DNA from: Antilocapra americana
Lineage: Eukaryota > Chordata > Mammalia > Artiodactyla > Antilocapridae
Assembly (NCBI GenBank): GCA_007570785.1
Contig: ML662445.1
Span: 633,455 to 697,454 of the forward strand
Length of the DNA stretch: 64,000 nucleotides
Reading direction: 5' to 3'
A program made the position numbers and the translations under genes. Numbering within the stretch: the first letter of the stretch is position 1; each line of letters opens with the position of its first letter. Under the pieces are notes generated by a model. It saw nothing but the letters and a program-made list of their open reading frames with translations. It was not told the origin of the DNA and ran no database searches. Positions 35,144 through 46,753 of this stretch are shown here, piece after piece.

Positions 35144-35149
35144 CAAAAA

Positions 35150-35440
35150 ACATACACAACAAAATTTAAAAATAGATCAATTGGACTTGATTAAAATTAG
35201 ACTTTTGTGCATTGAAAGACTATCAACAGATAGAAAAGACAATCCACAGAACAAGAAGAAATATTTGCAAATCATATACCTGATCAGAGTTTAATATCAA
35301 GAAGATACAAAGACCTCCTACAGCTAAACAGAAAGAGAAACAACTCATCTTAAAAATGGGATAAGGACTTGAATAGAAATTTCTCCAAAGAGGGCAAACA
35401 GCCGACAAGCACCTGAAAAGATGTCCTACAGCACTGGTGT
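35150..35440 (+). mobile_element. L1 ORF2 fragment
   Basis: L1 ORF2/3' pattern: GATCAATTGGACTTGATTAA, CAATCCACAGAACAAGAAGA, GACTTGAATAGAAATTTCTC. Confidence 0.8.
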
Positions 35441-35680
35441 CTTAGGAAACGCAGTCAAACCACAGTCCTGCCCAGCATCCCTCCACAGGCTTCTCCAATG
35501 CTCGCTGTCCTGTGGGCATTCATCCTTCTCCACTGGGCTCCTCATGTGGCCGCACCCCCTCACCAGCCTTGGAGTCAAGGCTGTCCAGCCATGTCTCTCC
35601 TCTGCCAGTGCTGTGACCTCTGGGCTCTTCTTATTTTTCTTTTCTCATCTCTTGATTTGCAGATGCCTCAGTTTTTCAAT
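35441..35680. other. Unique segment between L1 and SINE
   Basis: No recognised feature. Confidence 0.4.
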
Positions 35681-35890
35681 GGGCTTCCTTGGTGACTCAG
35701 TGGTAAAGCATCTGTCTGCTAGTGCAGGAGACACAGGTTCGATCCCTGGGTCGGGAAGATCCTCTGGAGGAGGAAATGGCAACCCACCCCAGTATTCTTG
35801 CCTGGGAAATCCCATGGACAGAGGAGCCTGGTGGGCTACAGACCATGGGGTGGCAAAGAGTCAAACACATCTTAGCAACTAAATGACAAA
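35681..35890 (+). mobile_element. Bov-tA-type SINE
   Basis: Begins GGGCTTCCTTGGTGACTCAG with B-box-like GGTTCGATCC, then AATGGCAACCCACCCCAGTA and GGTGGCAAAGAGTCAAACAC. Confidence 0.93.
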
Positions 35891-35898
35891 TTTCATTC

Positions 35899-36112
35899 TG
35901 GCTTTCCCAGTGGTTCAGCAGTAAAAGAATCCACATGCAATGCAGGAGACAAGGCAGGAGCCTTGCGTTCAATCCTGGGTTGAGAAGATTCCCTGGAGAA
36001 GGAAATGGCAACACACTCCAGTATTCTTGCCTGGGAAATCCCATGGACAGAGGAGCCTGGTGGGCTATGGTTCATGGGGTAGCAAAGAGAACACGACTGA
36101 GCAGCTAAGCAA
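35899..36112 (+). mobile_element. Bov-tA-type SINE
   Basis: A second copy directly after the previous one, same orientation: GGCTTTCCCAGTGGTTCAGC through AGCAAAGAGAACACGACTGA. Confidence 0.92.
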
Positions 36113-37011
36113 CAAACAAAAACCCAACAATTTCTCATTCAACACACATGTTCACCAAGCTGCTAGCCTGGCCAGGCAACGGGCTGGACCCTAGGTTCTG
36201 AGGGGCTGGACCGAGAGTCTCTGGGATCCTGGCAGCCTGGCCAAACCTTGGGCTGCCAGATGCCCAGTTCTGCCACCCGGGGGTGGGTCACCCTGGCTCC
36301 AGAACGAGGTTCTGTCTGGGGCACCGGGGCCCTTGCAGGTCTCCAGAGCGACGCCACAGTTGCTCGGACAGCAGCTCCACGGTCTCCGAAATTAGGACCT
36401 CTGAGGAAATGCCTTTGCAGCCCCTAAGTGATAGGGGAAGGAGGAGCTGTGACTTCAGAAAACAACATTTTTAGAAGCAATGCTGCTTCCTGTTGATCAG
36501 TGGGAAGACTTCTCCCCTTCTCCTTTTATCCACAGGTCAAAATAGGTACAAACACATCCTGATTCCGCAGAGTCTCAGGGCCCCCTGCCATGTGAGGCCC
36601 CGAGGCCTTCTTTAAAGGGGCACAGCTGTGCGTCTCCTGCAGGGACCGGGCGTGAGTCAGTGATGGGAGACCCTTCCTGGGATGCACCCGTGTCGGTTAC
36701 ACTTCTCCTCTGGGAGGCTGTCCTTTGGAGGCAGGGTGTGTCCCAGCCATGGTGCGACCATGCTGGACAGGCTCACTGGGACAGGGCTGGACCAGAGGTG
36801 GAGGGGGCTCCATCCATCAAGCCAGGAGGACCTCCAGGCAGAAGCAGTGGGGAGGTTTGGCAGCAGGGCCCTGGGTTGGGGGTAGGGGGGGTCGGTGGGG
36901 CAGAGCTTGAAAGGGCTGCTGGTGTTGCCCCTGCTCCACAGCTGGGCTGACAAAAGACAATTCCATAGACAAGGTGTGTCATGTCCCGATTTCATCACTC
37001 ACCATGCAAGT
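36113..37011. other. No gene recognised
   Basis: Unique GC-rich sequence. Confidence 0.4.
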
Positions 37012-37125
37012 CCCGTGGGGGCCTCGTGGTTGCTGGTTTGGACCCGGTGCTCTCACAGCGGTGGCCCGGTTCAGGCCCGGATCAGGGCCTGAAATCTCAC
37101 AAACCACATGGCACAGCCAGAAAAA
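37012..37125 (+). mobile_element. CHR-like SINE fragment
   Basis: CCTCGTGGTTGCTGGTTTGG then ACCACATGGCACAGCCAGAA and an A-rich AAAATAAAAGGAAATAAG tail fit the 3' part of a CHR-type SINE; the tRNA-like head is degraded. Confidence 0.55.
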
Positions 37126-37532
37126 TAAAAGGAAATAAGAAAACCTTACAAAACTGTAGCAAACAAAAGTGTGTCATTGGCATAAAGATGAATTTATGAC
37201 CAATGGAATGGAACCGAGCGCTGAATACACGGTATTTGAATACCCTTGAATACACGGGTAAATGGTGCCAAGACCATTCAAGGTGAAAAACCATCTTTTC
37301 AACAGATGGTGTTGGGAAAACTGCATATCTATATGCAAAAAAGGAAGCGGGAACTTTACATAGGACACAGGATATAAGCATAGATCCTATATCTTACATT
37401 ATTAAAAAATTACCTGAAAACAGATCAAAGATTTAAACATAAGAGCTAAAGCCACAAAACTCTTAGAAGAAAAAATAGGACCAAAGTTTCATGACCCTGG
37501 ATTTGGTAATGATTTCTTGGATGTGACCCCAG

Positions 37533-37748
37533 GTGTGTGCTGAGTCCCGAAGTCGTGTCCAACTCTTTGCAACCCCATGGACTGTAGCCCACCAGGCTCC
37601 TCTGTCCATGGGAATTCTCCAGGCAAGAATACTGGAGTGGGTTACCACACAGGGTGGTAACCTCCAGGAGATTTTCCCAATCCAGGGATTGAACCCAGGC
37701 CTCCCATATTACAGGCAGATTCTTTACCATCTGAGCCACTAGGGAAGG
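37533..37748 (-). mobile_element. Bov-tA-type SINE inside L1
   Basis: GTCGTGTCCAACTCTTTGCA through TCTGAGCCACTAGGGAAGG; full-length reverse copy. Confidence 0.92.
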
Positions 37749-37858
37749 CCAAGAATACTGGAGTGGGTAGCCTATCCCTTTTCCAGGGGATCTTCCTGAC
37801 CCAGCAATTGAACTGGGGTCTCCTGCATTGCAGGAGGATTCTTTACCATCTGAGCTAC
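37749..37858 (-). mobile_element. Partial Bov-tA SINE inside L1
   Basis: Half copy continuing from the previous SINE: AAGAATACTGGAGTGGGTAG to TTCTTTACCATCTGAGCTAC. Together they look like a tandem dimer with one truncated arm. Confidence 0.85.
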
Positions 37859-38282
37859 AAAAGCAGAAGTAAAATAAGGAAAAGTAGACCTGATCAACTG
37901 GATTTGATCAACATTAAATAATTTTATTCATGAAAGAACAGTATCCAAGAGTGGAAAGATAGCCCACAGATCAGAATATAAGGAGAAAATATTTTCAAGT
38001 CATACATCTGATCAAGGTTTGGTATTTAGAACACATGGAGAAGTTCTGGAACTCAAAAACAACAACAGCAACAGAACAATTTTAAAAATGGACAAAGGGC
38101 TTGAATAGATATTTCTCAAAAAAAATTTATATGAAAAGATGCTCTAATAACACTGGTCATTAGAGAAATGAAAATCAAAACCACGATAAGATACCACTTC
38201 ACATCCATTAGGGTGGCTATTATAAGGAAAAAAAAAAACAGGAAAAGAGGATCGGTGAGGATGTGGAGAAATTTGAACACTT

Positions 38283-38421
38283 GGGCACTGGTTGTTGTTC
38301 AGTCGCTAAGCTGGGTCCGAGTCTTTTTGATCCCATGGACTGCAGCCCACAAGGCTTTCCTGTCCTTCACCAGCACCCTGAGTTTGCTCAAACTCACGTC
38401 CATGAGTCAGTGATGCCATCC
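38283..38421 (-). mobile_element. BovB-derived (ART2A/Bov-A-type) SINE fragment
   Basis: GTTGTTGTTCAGTCGCTAAG, CACCAGCACCCTGAGTTTGC and GTGATGCCATCCAACCATCT are reverse complements of the BovB 3' region. Confidence 0.85.
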
Positions 38422-38974
38422 AACCATCTCGTCCTCTGTTCCTTTGGAGGTGGGAATATAGCATGGTACAGTCATTATGGAGAACAGTATGGTGGTCCCG
38501 CAAAAAATTAAAAACAGAATCACCATGTGGTCCAGTAATTCCACCCTGTGTGTCCACCCAGAACTGAAAGCACTTGCTCTCACAACAATGAAAGTGGGAG
38601 CAACCCAAGTGTGCCTGAAGAGTGGGCAGGTCAGTGACCTGTGGTGGCAGACACGGGGAATGTTATCACATGTCATGAAAAGGGAAGACATCCCAGCACA
38701 TGCTGCAGCATGGGTTAACCTCGAGAACATTGTGCTGAGTGGGAGAAGCCAGCCACAAAAGGGCACATGCCGTGTGAGGTCCCCGGAGGAGTCAGGAAGC
38801 AGGGTGGGCCAGGCTGGAGGATCGGAGCAAGGGCTTCACTGGGACAGAGTTTCAACAGGAAAATGGGAAAGTTCTGGAGACGGAGGATGGGGGTGGGGGT
38901 AAGAACGCAAATGCATCTGATGCCACTAAGCTGCACACTTAAAATCGGTTAAAATGGTAACTTCTACGTTATGC

Positions 38975-39169
38975 ACTGTTGTTGCTTGCCAAGTCGTGTC
39001 TGACGCTTTGTGACCCCATGCCTGCTGGATTCTGTCCATGGAATTCTGCAGGCAAAAATACTGGAGTGGGTTGCCATGTCCTTCCCCAGGGACCTCAATC
39101 CAGGGGTCAAATTCAGGTCTGCTGCATTGGCAGGCAGATTCTTTACTGCTGAACCACCAGGGAAGCCCT
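38975..39169 (-). mobile_element. Bov-tA-type SINE
   Basis: GCCAAGTCGTGTCTGACGCT through CTGAACCACCAGGGAAGCCC. Confidence 0.92.
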
Positions 39170-39179
39170 GGGTTATTTG

Positions 39180-39402
39180 TGTCTGTGTGCGTGCATGCCA
39201 AGTCGTGTCAGACTCTTTGTGACCCAAGGAACCACAGCCCGCCAGGCTCCTGGGTCTGTGGGATTCTCCAGGCAAGAATGCAGAAGTGGGTTGCCCTGCC
39301 CACCTCCAGGGGATCTTCCCGAGCCAGGGAACGAACCGGCACCTCTTATGTCTCCTGCATTGGCAGGCATGCTCTTTACCTCTGAGCCACCAGGGAAGCC
39401 AT
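39180..39402 (-). mobile_element. Bov-tA-type SINE
   Basis: GCCAAGTCGTGTCAGACTCT through TCTGAGCCACCAGGGAAGCC; a separate insertion beside the previous copy. Confidence 0.92.
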
Positions 39403-41984
39403 ATACTATGTATAGTTTACTGCAATTAAACAACAACTCTCCGAAGCCACGCAGCTGCTTAGACCTTATTGCTGATCAGTTTTCAGATTACAGGGATCTC
39501 GAAGAAAACACTGTTTTATGTCCAAAACAGGAAACTCGGGTCCCTTAAGGAACCCCGCCTCTGCCTCGTGCACTTTCCTCTTAGTACATACAGAGGCTCC
39601 TCGGGGCTCCCATTTCCGTTTTCTCTCGGCTACAATGTCCCTCTCAGAAGGCCGTTGAGAAGGTCCAGAGCAGACCGTGCAGGGCTCACACTAGACTGGA
39701 CATGCACTAGGCTTGCTGGAAACACCACTGTGTTTTGCGTTGTGAGCTCAGAAGCAGAAACTCTGCGACTTCTCAGAAACCAACAGCTGCACGTCCCCAG
39801 GGGCCCCTCCTGCCTGCCCTCCTGGGGCGTCACAAGCGTGCGGCCTCTGGGGCACTGGCTGCTCCCCCAGGCCACGGCTGGCGGCTCTGGGTTCTCCCCG
39901 GAGGAGGCAGGATGGGCTGCAGTCTGACCCACACTGAGCGTCAAGGAGGCGATTCTGTAAGGACTGGCCTACGAGGGGCTCGGTTCCGGCCCCGGGCCCC
40001 CTCCTCGGCATGACCCTCTCCTTCCACTCCCGGTGCGTCCCCTCCGCAGGTCACAGTCCCGCCCCAGAGAGGCCAGCTCAGGGCTGCATGGGGGGCAGCC
40101 AGGCTTAGGCCCCTGCCCAGGACCGAGCTTTAGCCTGCTGGGTCAGCTACCGACGGACACGTCAGCCATTTCTCCACTGCAGGTCCCTGCAATCTTAGGA
40201 GTGACAAGACCAAGCGCACCCTGCTCTTTTGAAATTATCAAGATAAAGAATAAAGGAACCATGGAACCCAGAGGCCATGTGTCCGCTCTCTGAGCTGGGC
40301 TTTCCCAGCTCTGCGGGGACCACACCTGGGGCCATGCACATCGTCAGCACCTGTCACCTGGCCCAGAAACCCCGCCAGGAGGGGCTCGTGGGCTTCTCCT
40401 CAAGCCGGTGGCCCAGGGCCAGGCCTGCCCCCAAGAGCCTTGTAACGTTCGCCCACCCGTTGGCCTGCTGCCCGCCTCCCTGTTTCTCCGCCTAGAGGGC
40501 CGGAGAGACAGGGTCACGGAGAGGAACTGGTCAGGCGGCGCATGGAGCACGGCTGTCACCTGAGTGCAGGCCAGATGTGACCATTTCTGCACTGACAACA
40601 CACACGCGTGTGCTGTGGGACTCGAGGCGGGGCTGGGGCCTGGGGTGCACAGGCACCCGGGCCAGTCCAGGTCGGCGAGGCTCACGTGGAGCGCGGTGGA
40701 CCAGGAGGGCCTGCCACTGTGATCAACTTGGGATGAACTGGTGTCACTTAATTTTTCTAAACCTTGACGTTAACAGTCAGAGTTCCAAAAATAAACATTT
40801 GTGCCACTTACTTCAGGAACACTTCTCTTCAGTTCAAATACTTTCCTAACTTATGAATGCACACACGCTGCAAGAGGGTGGGAGGGTTGGCCGGGGTGTG
40901 AGGATGGAGGGCTGGCCAGGCCCAGGGCGGGGACGCCGCGCCCCTGGGGGCCTCTCCTGCGGGTCCCGCCCAGCTGGTTCCGTGCCTTCAGAGGGCCATC
41001 CAAGGGACATGGGGCAGGAGAGAGAACGAGGACCCACTCACGTTCCTGCCTGGACCAGCGGCCAGGCAGGGCCAAGTCTTCCCGGGGGCAAGAAGGGGCA
41101 AGCAGCCCGTTGTGGGCAGCAGGAGCGGGCAGGCAGAGTGGGGGTCAGCAGGCGCCCTCGGCCACCCCCAGGGGCACTCACGGCACCAGACCCCGCCTGG
41201 GGCACGTGACCCTGAGTGTCCCAGGGTCCTAAGGAGGTTTCCAAGGGAAGATGTAAATGTTCATGGCTGCCGCAGCCCGGGTCACCAGAGGACAGCCCCG
41301 AGCCCTGGCTCTGCCCGACGATCCGCACTGCAGCCCTCTCGCTCCTCCCACCCGTGCGGTCAAGCTGCTTTGACCCAACTAGAGGGTCAACTTAGCCCCA
41401 AAGGGTCCTCTGTCATCCCGCCGAGGCCCAGCTCCCCGCATTGTGCCCCGTCCATCCTGCTAGTGCCCAGGTGTCCCTGGCCAGCTGCCGACGCAGAGGA
41501 GGCGGTTTGCTGTGAAGGTGTGGGAGGAGGCTTCCCACATGGACGCAACACTTCCCTCTGAGTCACAAGAAGATATGTGTTGATGTTTCTCATTCTTCTT
41601 TACATCATTTTGCATAAATGAGTCTTGGAGGTTCATCTTCATGAAAAATAACGCTCCAATTCTAAAACTAAGCCACAGGGAAAGTGGAAAATCTGACAGT
41701 AGAATCAAATAGAAGAAGAACCTTTAATGCAACCACCACTGATGACTAACACAGATTTGGGGGCTCCCTACCCATTTATGTGTATATTCTAACAGGTTGA
41801 CTGAATTCACACTTGGGCTGGGGCAGCAGGGGGTGGGTGGGGAGGGCAATGGATGGATGGACACCTGCAGGGCGGGCAAGGAAGTCCCCAGGGCAGCCCT
41901 AGAGTTCAGGTGTCCTCAGCCTCCACAGTTTTCTTTTCTCCCTCTGTGCAAATTTGGCAGAAGTTTGGGAAGTCTTATACACAG
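39403..41984. other. No gene recognised, GC-rich
   Basis: 39600-41500 is GC-rich with scattered CpG. No recognisable exon; several frames over 100 residues look compositional. Confidence 0.45.
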
Positions 41985-41999
41985 AGGTCCAGCTGGCTA

Positions 42000-42415
42000 T
42001 GCGGGGGTCACTGGGCCATTAAGCCTTGAGGAAATGCCCACGTTTTTGCTAAATCCTGGCTTTCTCATTGGGGTCGATGGGCCTAAAGTCTTAAGGAAAT
42101 GCCCATGTATTTTGCTAAATCCTGGTTTTCTCATTGGGGTTGTTGGGCCCCTAGGCCTTAAGGAAATGCCCATGTTTTTGCTAAATCCTGGTTTTCTCAT
42201 TGAGGTAGTTGGTCCCCAAAGCCTTAAGGAAATGCCTATGTTTTTGCTAAATCCTGGCTTTCTCATTGGGGTCGATGGGCCTAAAGTCTTAAGGAAATGC
42301 CCATGTTTTTTGCTAAACCCTGGTTTTCTCGTTGAGGTTGTTGGGCCCCGAGGCCTTAAGGAAATGCTCATGTGTTTGCTAAATCCTGGCTTTCTCACTG
42401 GTGCTGGTAATCCAG
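42000..42415. repeat. 66-bp minisatellite with higher-order structure
   Basis: Six units with exact 66-base spacing, the GCTAAA marker at 42048, 42114, 42180, 42246, 42312 and 42378. Units 1 and 4 are nearly identical and units 2 and 5 alike, giving a 198-base higher-order period. As 66 is divisible by three, a plus frame (41797-42426, 209 codons, repeating LLNPGFLIGV) and a minus frame (41997-42470) stay open. I treat this as non-coding satellite. Confidence 0.93.
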
Positions 42416-42669
42416 TGGAAATATGACCTTGGCTACCCTTAGGTGCCAGTGGAGCTGCCCATAAGAGCATCCCTCAGCACTTCCTTAGCACTGGACACTA
42501 TTCTAACATTAATTTAGTTAGACATTTGCACGAATGCTGCAGAGAACACCCTTTTGCATATTAAAGTCACTTTCCCTGGGAAGTCTTCCCTACCCCCAAT
42601 GTAAATATATTTTACAGTATATTACCAACACAAAAATAGATTTTCATTGCAAAAAGTGCTTTTACTCAG
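42416..42669. other. Transition to L1, nothing recognised
   Basis: Short unique-looking stretch. Confidence 0.4.
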
Positions 42670-44690
42670 CAAATGCCCTGGAGATTCATTCAAACTTATG
42701 GGTATACCAAAAGCTCACTCCTCTTTTATTGCAAGTAGTATTTCATGGCGTGGATGGAGCACAGTTAACCATTCACTCATAGAAAGAATCTGGGTTGTGT
42801 CCAGTTTTTGACTATTACAAACAGAACTACTATAAACAGCCGTGTGCAGGTTTTTATGTGAGCATAAATTGTCATTTCTCTGGGATAAATGCCCAGGAGT
42901 ACAACTGTGGGGTCACACTGCAGTTGCATTACTGATTTCATAAGAAACTGCCAAACTAATTTCCATAGTGATTGTTCCGTTTTACATCCCCACCAGCGAT
43001 ACACAAGAGCACTTCTCCACATCCCTGTCAGCGCTTGGTGTCTCCTTTTTATTTTCATCACTTTGATAAGTGTGCAGTGATATATTTTTGTGGTTTTGAT
43101 TTGCATTTCTCTAATGGCTAACGCCGTTGAACATCTTTTCATGTGCTTATGGTAACATCTGTATATCCTCTTTGGTGAAATATCTGTTCATATATTCTGC
43201 TCATTTTTAATTGCATATTTTTGGTTTTGTTGCTGTTGCTGCTGCTGTTGTTTTTGGCAATTGAGTTTTGAGAATTCTTTATATATTACAGATTTGGGTC
43301 CTTTACTGGATGTGTGGTTTGCAAATACTGTGTCCCACACTCTGTAGTTTTTCCTTTATTGCTCTGCAAAGGTTCTCTAAAAAGCAGTTTTTCATTCTGA
43401 TGAGATTCAATCTATCAAGTGTACCTTTTATGGAGCATGCTTTTGGTGTCAAGTCTATGAACTCTTTGCATGTGTATGCTCAGTTGCTCAGTCGTGTCCT
43501 ACTCTTTCTGACCTCTTGGACTGCAGCCCACCAGGCTCCTCTGTCCATGGGGTTCTCCAGGCAAAAATACTGGTGGATTCCATATCCCATTCTTCGAGAT
43601 CCTAAACCCAGATGACTCTGTTTTTTTTCTAAAAGTCCTATAGTTTTACATTAAAGTCTGTGGTCCATTTCTGAGTTAATTTTTTGAACATTTATTTCAT
43701 TGGAAGTATAGCTATTTACAATGTGTTTCAGTTAGTTTGTATATAAGGTAAGGTTACAGATGAATTCTTTTTCTCTCCTAGGATGAGCAATTGAACAGCT
43801 ACTTGTTGAAAAGGCTTCGCTCCCTCCAGTGACCTGGTTTTGCACCTTTGTTGACAGGCAGTCAGGTGTGCCTGCAGCTGCCCCATTGGGCTCTGTGCCC
43901 CATGTTCTGTGCTCTGCCCGCGTCATAGGGTCTCGTGACTGCAGCCACACAGAGAGCTTTAACGCTGGGCAGAGTCCTTACCCATTGTGCCCTTCGCCTC
44001 GAGATTGTTTTAGCTACATTAGAGCCTGGGCCTTCCCATATGAATTCTGGAATAAGTTGTGATTTTATATCTGCTCTATTGATACGGTGAATTATATTGA
44101 CTGACTTTTGAATTTTAAACCAGACTTGCATACCCAGATTAGATCTCACTTGGCCCAGGAACTTCATGCATCACTAGATTCAGTGTGCTAATATTTTATT
44201 TAGGATTCTGTACCTAAGTTCATGATATGGATCTGTACTTTTCTTCTAATGTGGTCTTTAGATAATATTAACCTCAAAGTGATTTAGAATGTTTGGTAGA
44301 ATTTTCTAGCAAAACCCCCAGGACCTGGAGATTTCTCTTTTGAAGAGTTCTTAAAGGATTAACACAATTTAAAAAGTTATATTATTGATATAATATATGT
44401 AGACAGCTTTCCTTTTGTCTCATGTAAGCATTTCAGTGCCATGAAATTTCCTCAGCACTGCTCTGGCTGCATTCCACATATTTTGACTCGTCTTTTCTTT
44501 TCCTTTCAGTTCTCTATATTTTAAAATTTCCTTTGAGACTTCTTCTTTGACATATTAATTTTCTATGTGTGTTATATAATTGCCAAGCATTTACAAGTTT
44601 TTCTGTTGTTTTTCTGCTCTGCTCTCTGAATCTGTAGGTTTGTATTTTTTGCTGTTTTGAGAGGTTTTCAGGTATTCTTTATGCAAATCT
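42670..44690 (-). mobile_element. L1 ORF2/3' fragment
   Basis: About 2 kb of L1 in reverse: TTTGACTATTACAAACAGAA, GATAAATGCCCAGGAGTACA, CATTTCTCTAATGGCTAACG, CCATTTCTGAGTTAATTTTT, TGAAAAGGCTTCGCTCCCTC, GCATTCCACATATTTTGACT. Interrupted by the SINE at 43466-43600. No intact frame. Confidence 0.85.
43466..43600 (-). mobile_element. Truncated Bov-tA SINE nested in L1
   Basis: CTCAGTTGCTCAGTCGTGTC, GACTGCAGCCCACCAGGCTC, GTTCTCCAGGCAAAAATACT. The L1 resumes after it, around TTTTTTCTAAAAGTCCTATA. Confidence 0.88.
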
Positions 44691-45244
44691 TCTCAGCCCC
44701 ACCCCCTTTCTTCTCTCCTCTGAGACCTGATGGTACAAATGTTGGCATTTCTGCTATTTTCACATAGGTGCCTACTAATGGGTTCCTTTTTTTTTTTTTC
44801 CAGTCTTTCTTTTCTCTCTATTGTTGAGACTGGGCGGTTCTGACTAGTGTCAGGTTCACTGGTCTTATCCTCTGTTAGGACCCCAGGCAGCACGTGCACT
44901 GTTGTGCTAGCTGGGTTCTCAGTGGCTGCGTGGTACATGGAGTCCCAGCTGCCTGACCAGGGTCACACCTGGGCCCCACTCTGTGAGACCGCCAGGGATG
45001 CAAGATTTTTTCCATTCAATCAATCAGTTGTTCAGTTCCATAACTTCATTTTTTTTTATAACTTGTATTTCTTTGATGAAATTTTCTTTTTTTGTTGTTG
45101 CTGTTGTTTGTTTCAGGAAAACCCATAGTTGCTTGGTGAAGCATTTTTACAAAGCCAGCTTTAAAATATTGGTCAGATAATTATCATCTCAGCATTTACT
45201 GATGGTCTTTCAGTCAGGTTTTAATATTTCTTGTTCTTGGTATG
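44691..45244. other. Probable degraded retroelement sequence
   Basis: T-rich sequence with a TTTTTTTTTTTTTTC run near 44788 and several more T runs. Resembles reverse-strand L1 but I cannot place it firmly. Confidence 0.35.
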
Positions 45245-45340
45245 ATGAATGATTTTTTTTTTTTTGTATCAGAGACACTTTTACAAGTTGAATCCAGTTG
45301 TTCCAGCTCCATTTGTTGAAAAGACTATTCTTTTCCCTAA
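45245..45340 (-). mobile_element. L1 fragment, left part, split by BovB
   Basis: CCAGCTCCATTTGTTGAAAA GACTATTC is a standard reverse-strand L1 segment; it continues at 46022 after the BovB insertion. Confidence 0.75.
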
Positions 45341-46021
45341 GATCATGTCATCTGGTCCCATCACTTCATGGCAAATAGATGGGGAAACAATGGAAACTGT
45401 GACAGATTTTATTTTGAGGGGCTCCAAAATCATTGCAGATGGTGATTGCAGCTATGAAATTAAAAGATGCTTGCTTCTTGGAAGAAAACTTATGACCAAC
45501 CAAGACAGCATATTAAAAAGCAGAGACATTACTTTGCCAACAAAGGTCCATATAGTCAAGGCTATGGTTTTTCCAGTAGTCATGTATGGATGTGAGAGTT
45601 GGACTATAAAGAAAGCTGAGCACCGAAGAACTGATGCTTTTGAAATGTGGTGTTGGAGAAGACTCTTGAGAGCCCCTTGGACTGCAAGGAGATCCAACCA
45701 GTCCATCCTAAATGAAATCAGTCCTGAATATTCATTGGAAGGACTGATGCTAAAGCTGAAATTCCAATACTTTGGCCACCTGATGTGAAGAACTAACTCA
45801 CTGGAAAAGATCCTGATGCTTGGAAAAAATGAAGGCAGGAGGAGAAGGGGATGACAGAGGATGAGAAGGTTGGATGGCATCACCGACTCGATGGACATAA
45901 GTCTGAGTAGACTCTAGGAGTTGGTCTACTCCAGTAGACTCCCAGTAGACAGGGAGGCCTGGCATGCTGCAGTCCTGGGGTGGCAAAGAGTTGGACACGA
46001 CTGAGTGACTGAACTGAACTG
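45341..46021 (+). mobile_element. BovB LINE 3' end inserted in L1
   Basis: ATCATGTCATCTGGTCCCAT through GGACACGACTGAGTGACTGA and ACTGAACTG. The 45249-45788 frame carries the BovB ORF2 C-terminus (GDCSYEIKRCLLLGRKLMTN) in one open stretch, fused upstream to L1-derived codons. Flanked by related 11-12 base repeats beginning ATTCTTT at 45327 and 46022. Confidence 0.93.
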
Positions 46022-46150
46022 ATTCTTTCTCCACTGAATGGCCTTGGTTCTGCTGTTGAAATCAACCTCCCGTGGATTTGGAGGTTCATCTCTCTCCGTC
46101 TCTATCCCACTGATCTGTATGTGTTTGCTGTATCTGGAAACATGAGGCCT
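46022..46150 (-). mobile_element. L1 fragment, right part
   Basis: TTCTTTCTCCACTGAATGGC and TATCCCACTGATCTGTATGT continue the reverse-strand L1 of 45245-45340. Confidence 0.75.
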
Positions 46151-46554
46151 CACCTTTCCACCTGTTCCTCCAGGGCAGAGACGGCTTCTTTCTGGTCATA
46201 TTCCCTTCGGTGTGAAATAATCTCACAGGAAAGGATGCTGACCCGCTGGGCACAGTGGGCCCCTCACCTCCTGATGGCCTGTCTGCAGGCAGCCCTGCTC
46301 AGAGGACACACCAGGTGCCTCCACGCCTGGGACCAGGTCTGGGCTCAGGTCACCGGCAGGCCCCTGGCAGGCAGGCAGGTGTTTCCTGGAGTGAGGAGCC
46401 CCTCAGAGCCTCTTACTCGACAAGCACCCCCACCAGATGTAGGTCTCTTGTTAAAGCAACATATCACAATACCTGGAGACAAAAATTCACCTCGTTCATT
46501 GTGCGTGCTGCCCAGCTCACCTCCGCATTTTGAGACAGGAGAGTTTTTCTAATT
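46151..46554. other. No gene recognised
   Basis: Unique-looking GC-rich segment. Confidence 0.4.
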
Positions 46555-46753
46555 GTGCTTAGTTGTGCACAACTCTTTGTGGCCCCATGGACTGTAGCCC
46601 GCCAGGCTCCTCTGTCCATGGGGTTCTCCAGGCAAGAATACTGGAGTGGGCTACCATTCCTTTCTCCAGGGAATCTTCCCCACCCAGAGACTGAATACAG
46701 GTCTCCGGCATTGCATGCGGACTCTTTACCACTGAGTCATCTGGGAAGCCTCT
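46555..46753 (-). mobile_element. Bov-tA-type SINE
   Basis: TTAGTTGTGCACAACTCTTT through GAGTCATCTGGGAAGCCTCT. Confidence 0.92.

Larger units (their letters stand above)
37145..38972 (+). mobile_element. L1 ORF2-end/3' UTR interrupted by SINEs
   Basis: L1 blocks in order: TGGTGCCAAGACCATTCAAG, AAAACTCTTAGAAGAAAAAA, ATAGCCCACAGATCAGAATA, ATTAGAGAAATGAAAATCAA, ACCTCGAGAACATTGTGCTG and the end TAAAATCGGTTAAAATGGTA. Split by Bov-tA pieces at 37533-37858 and a BovB-derived SINE at 38283-38421. Confidence 0.85.

Noticed and set aside
41797..42426. 209-codon repeat protein candidate
   Set aside because: The frame is held open by the 66-bp satellite; its ends are ordinary intergenic sequence with no promoter, signal or splice support. 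Kept only as a finding.
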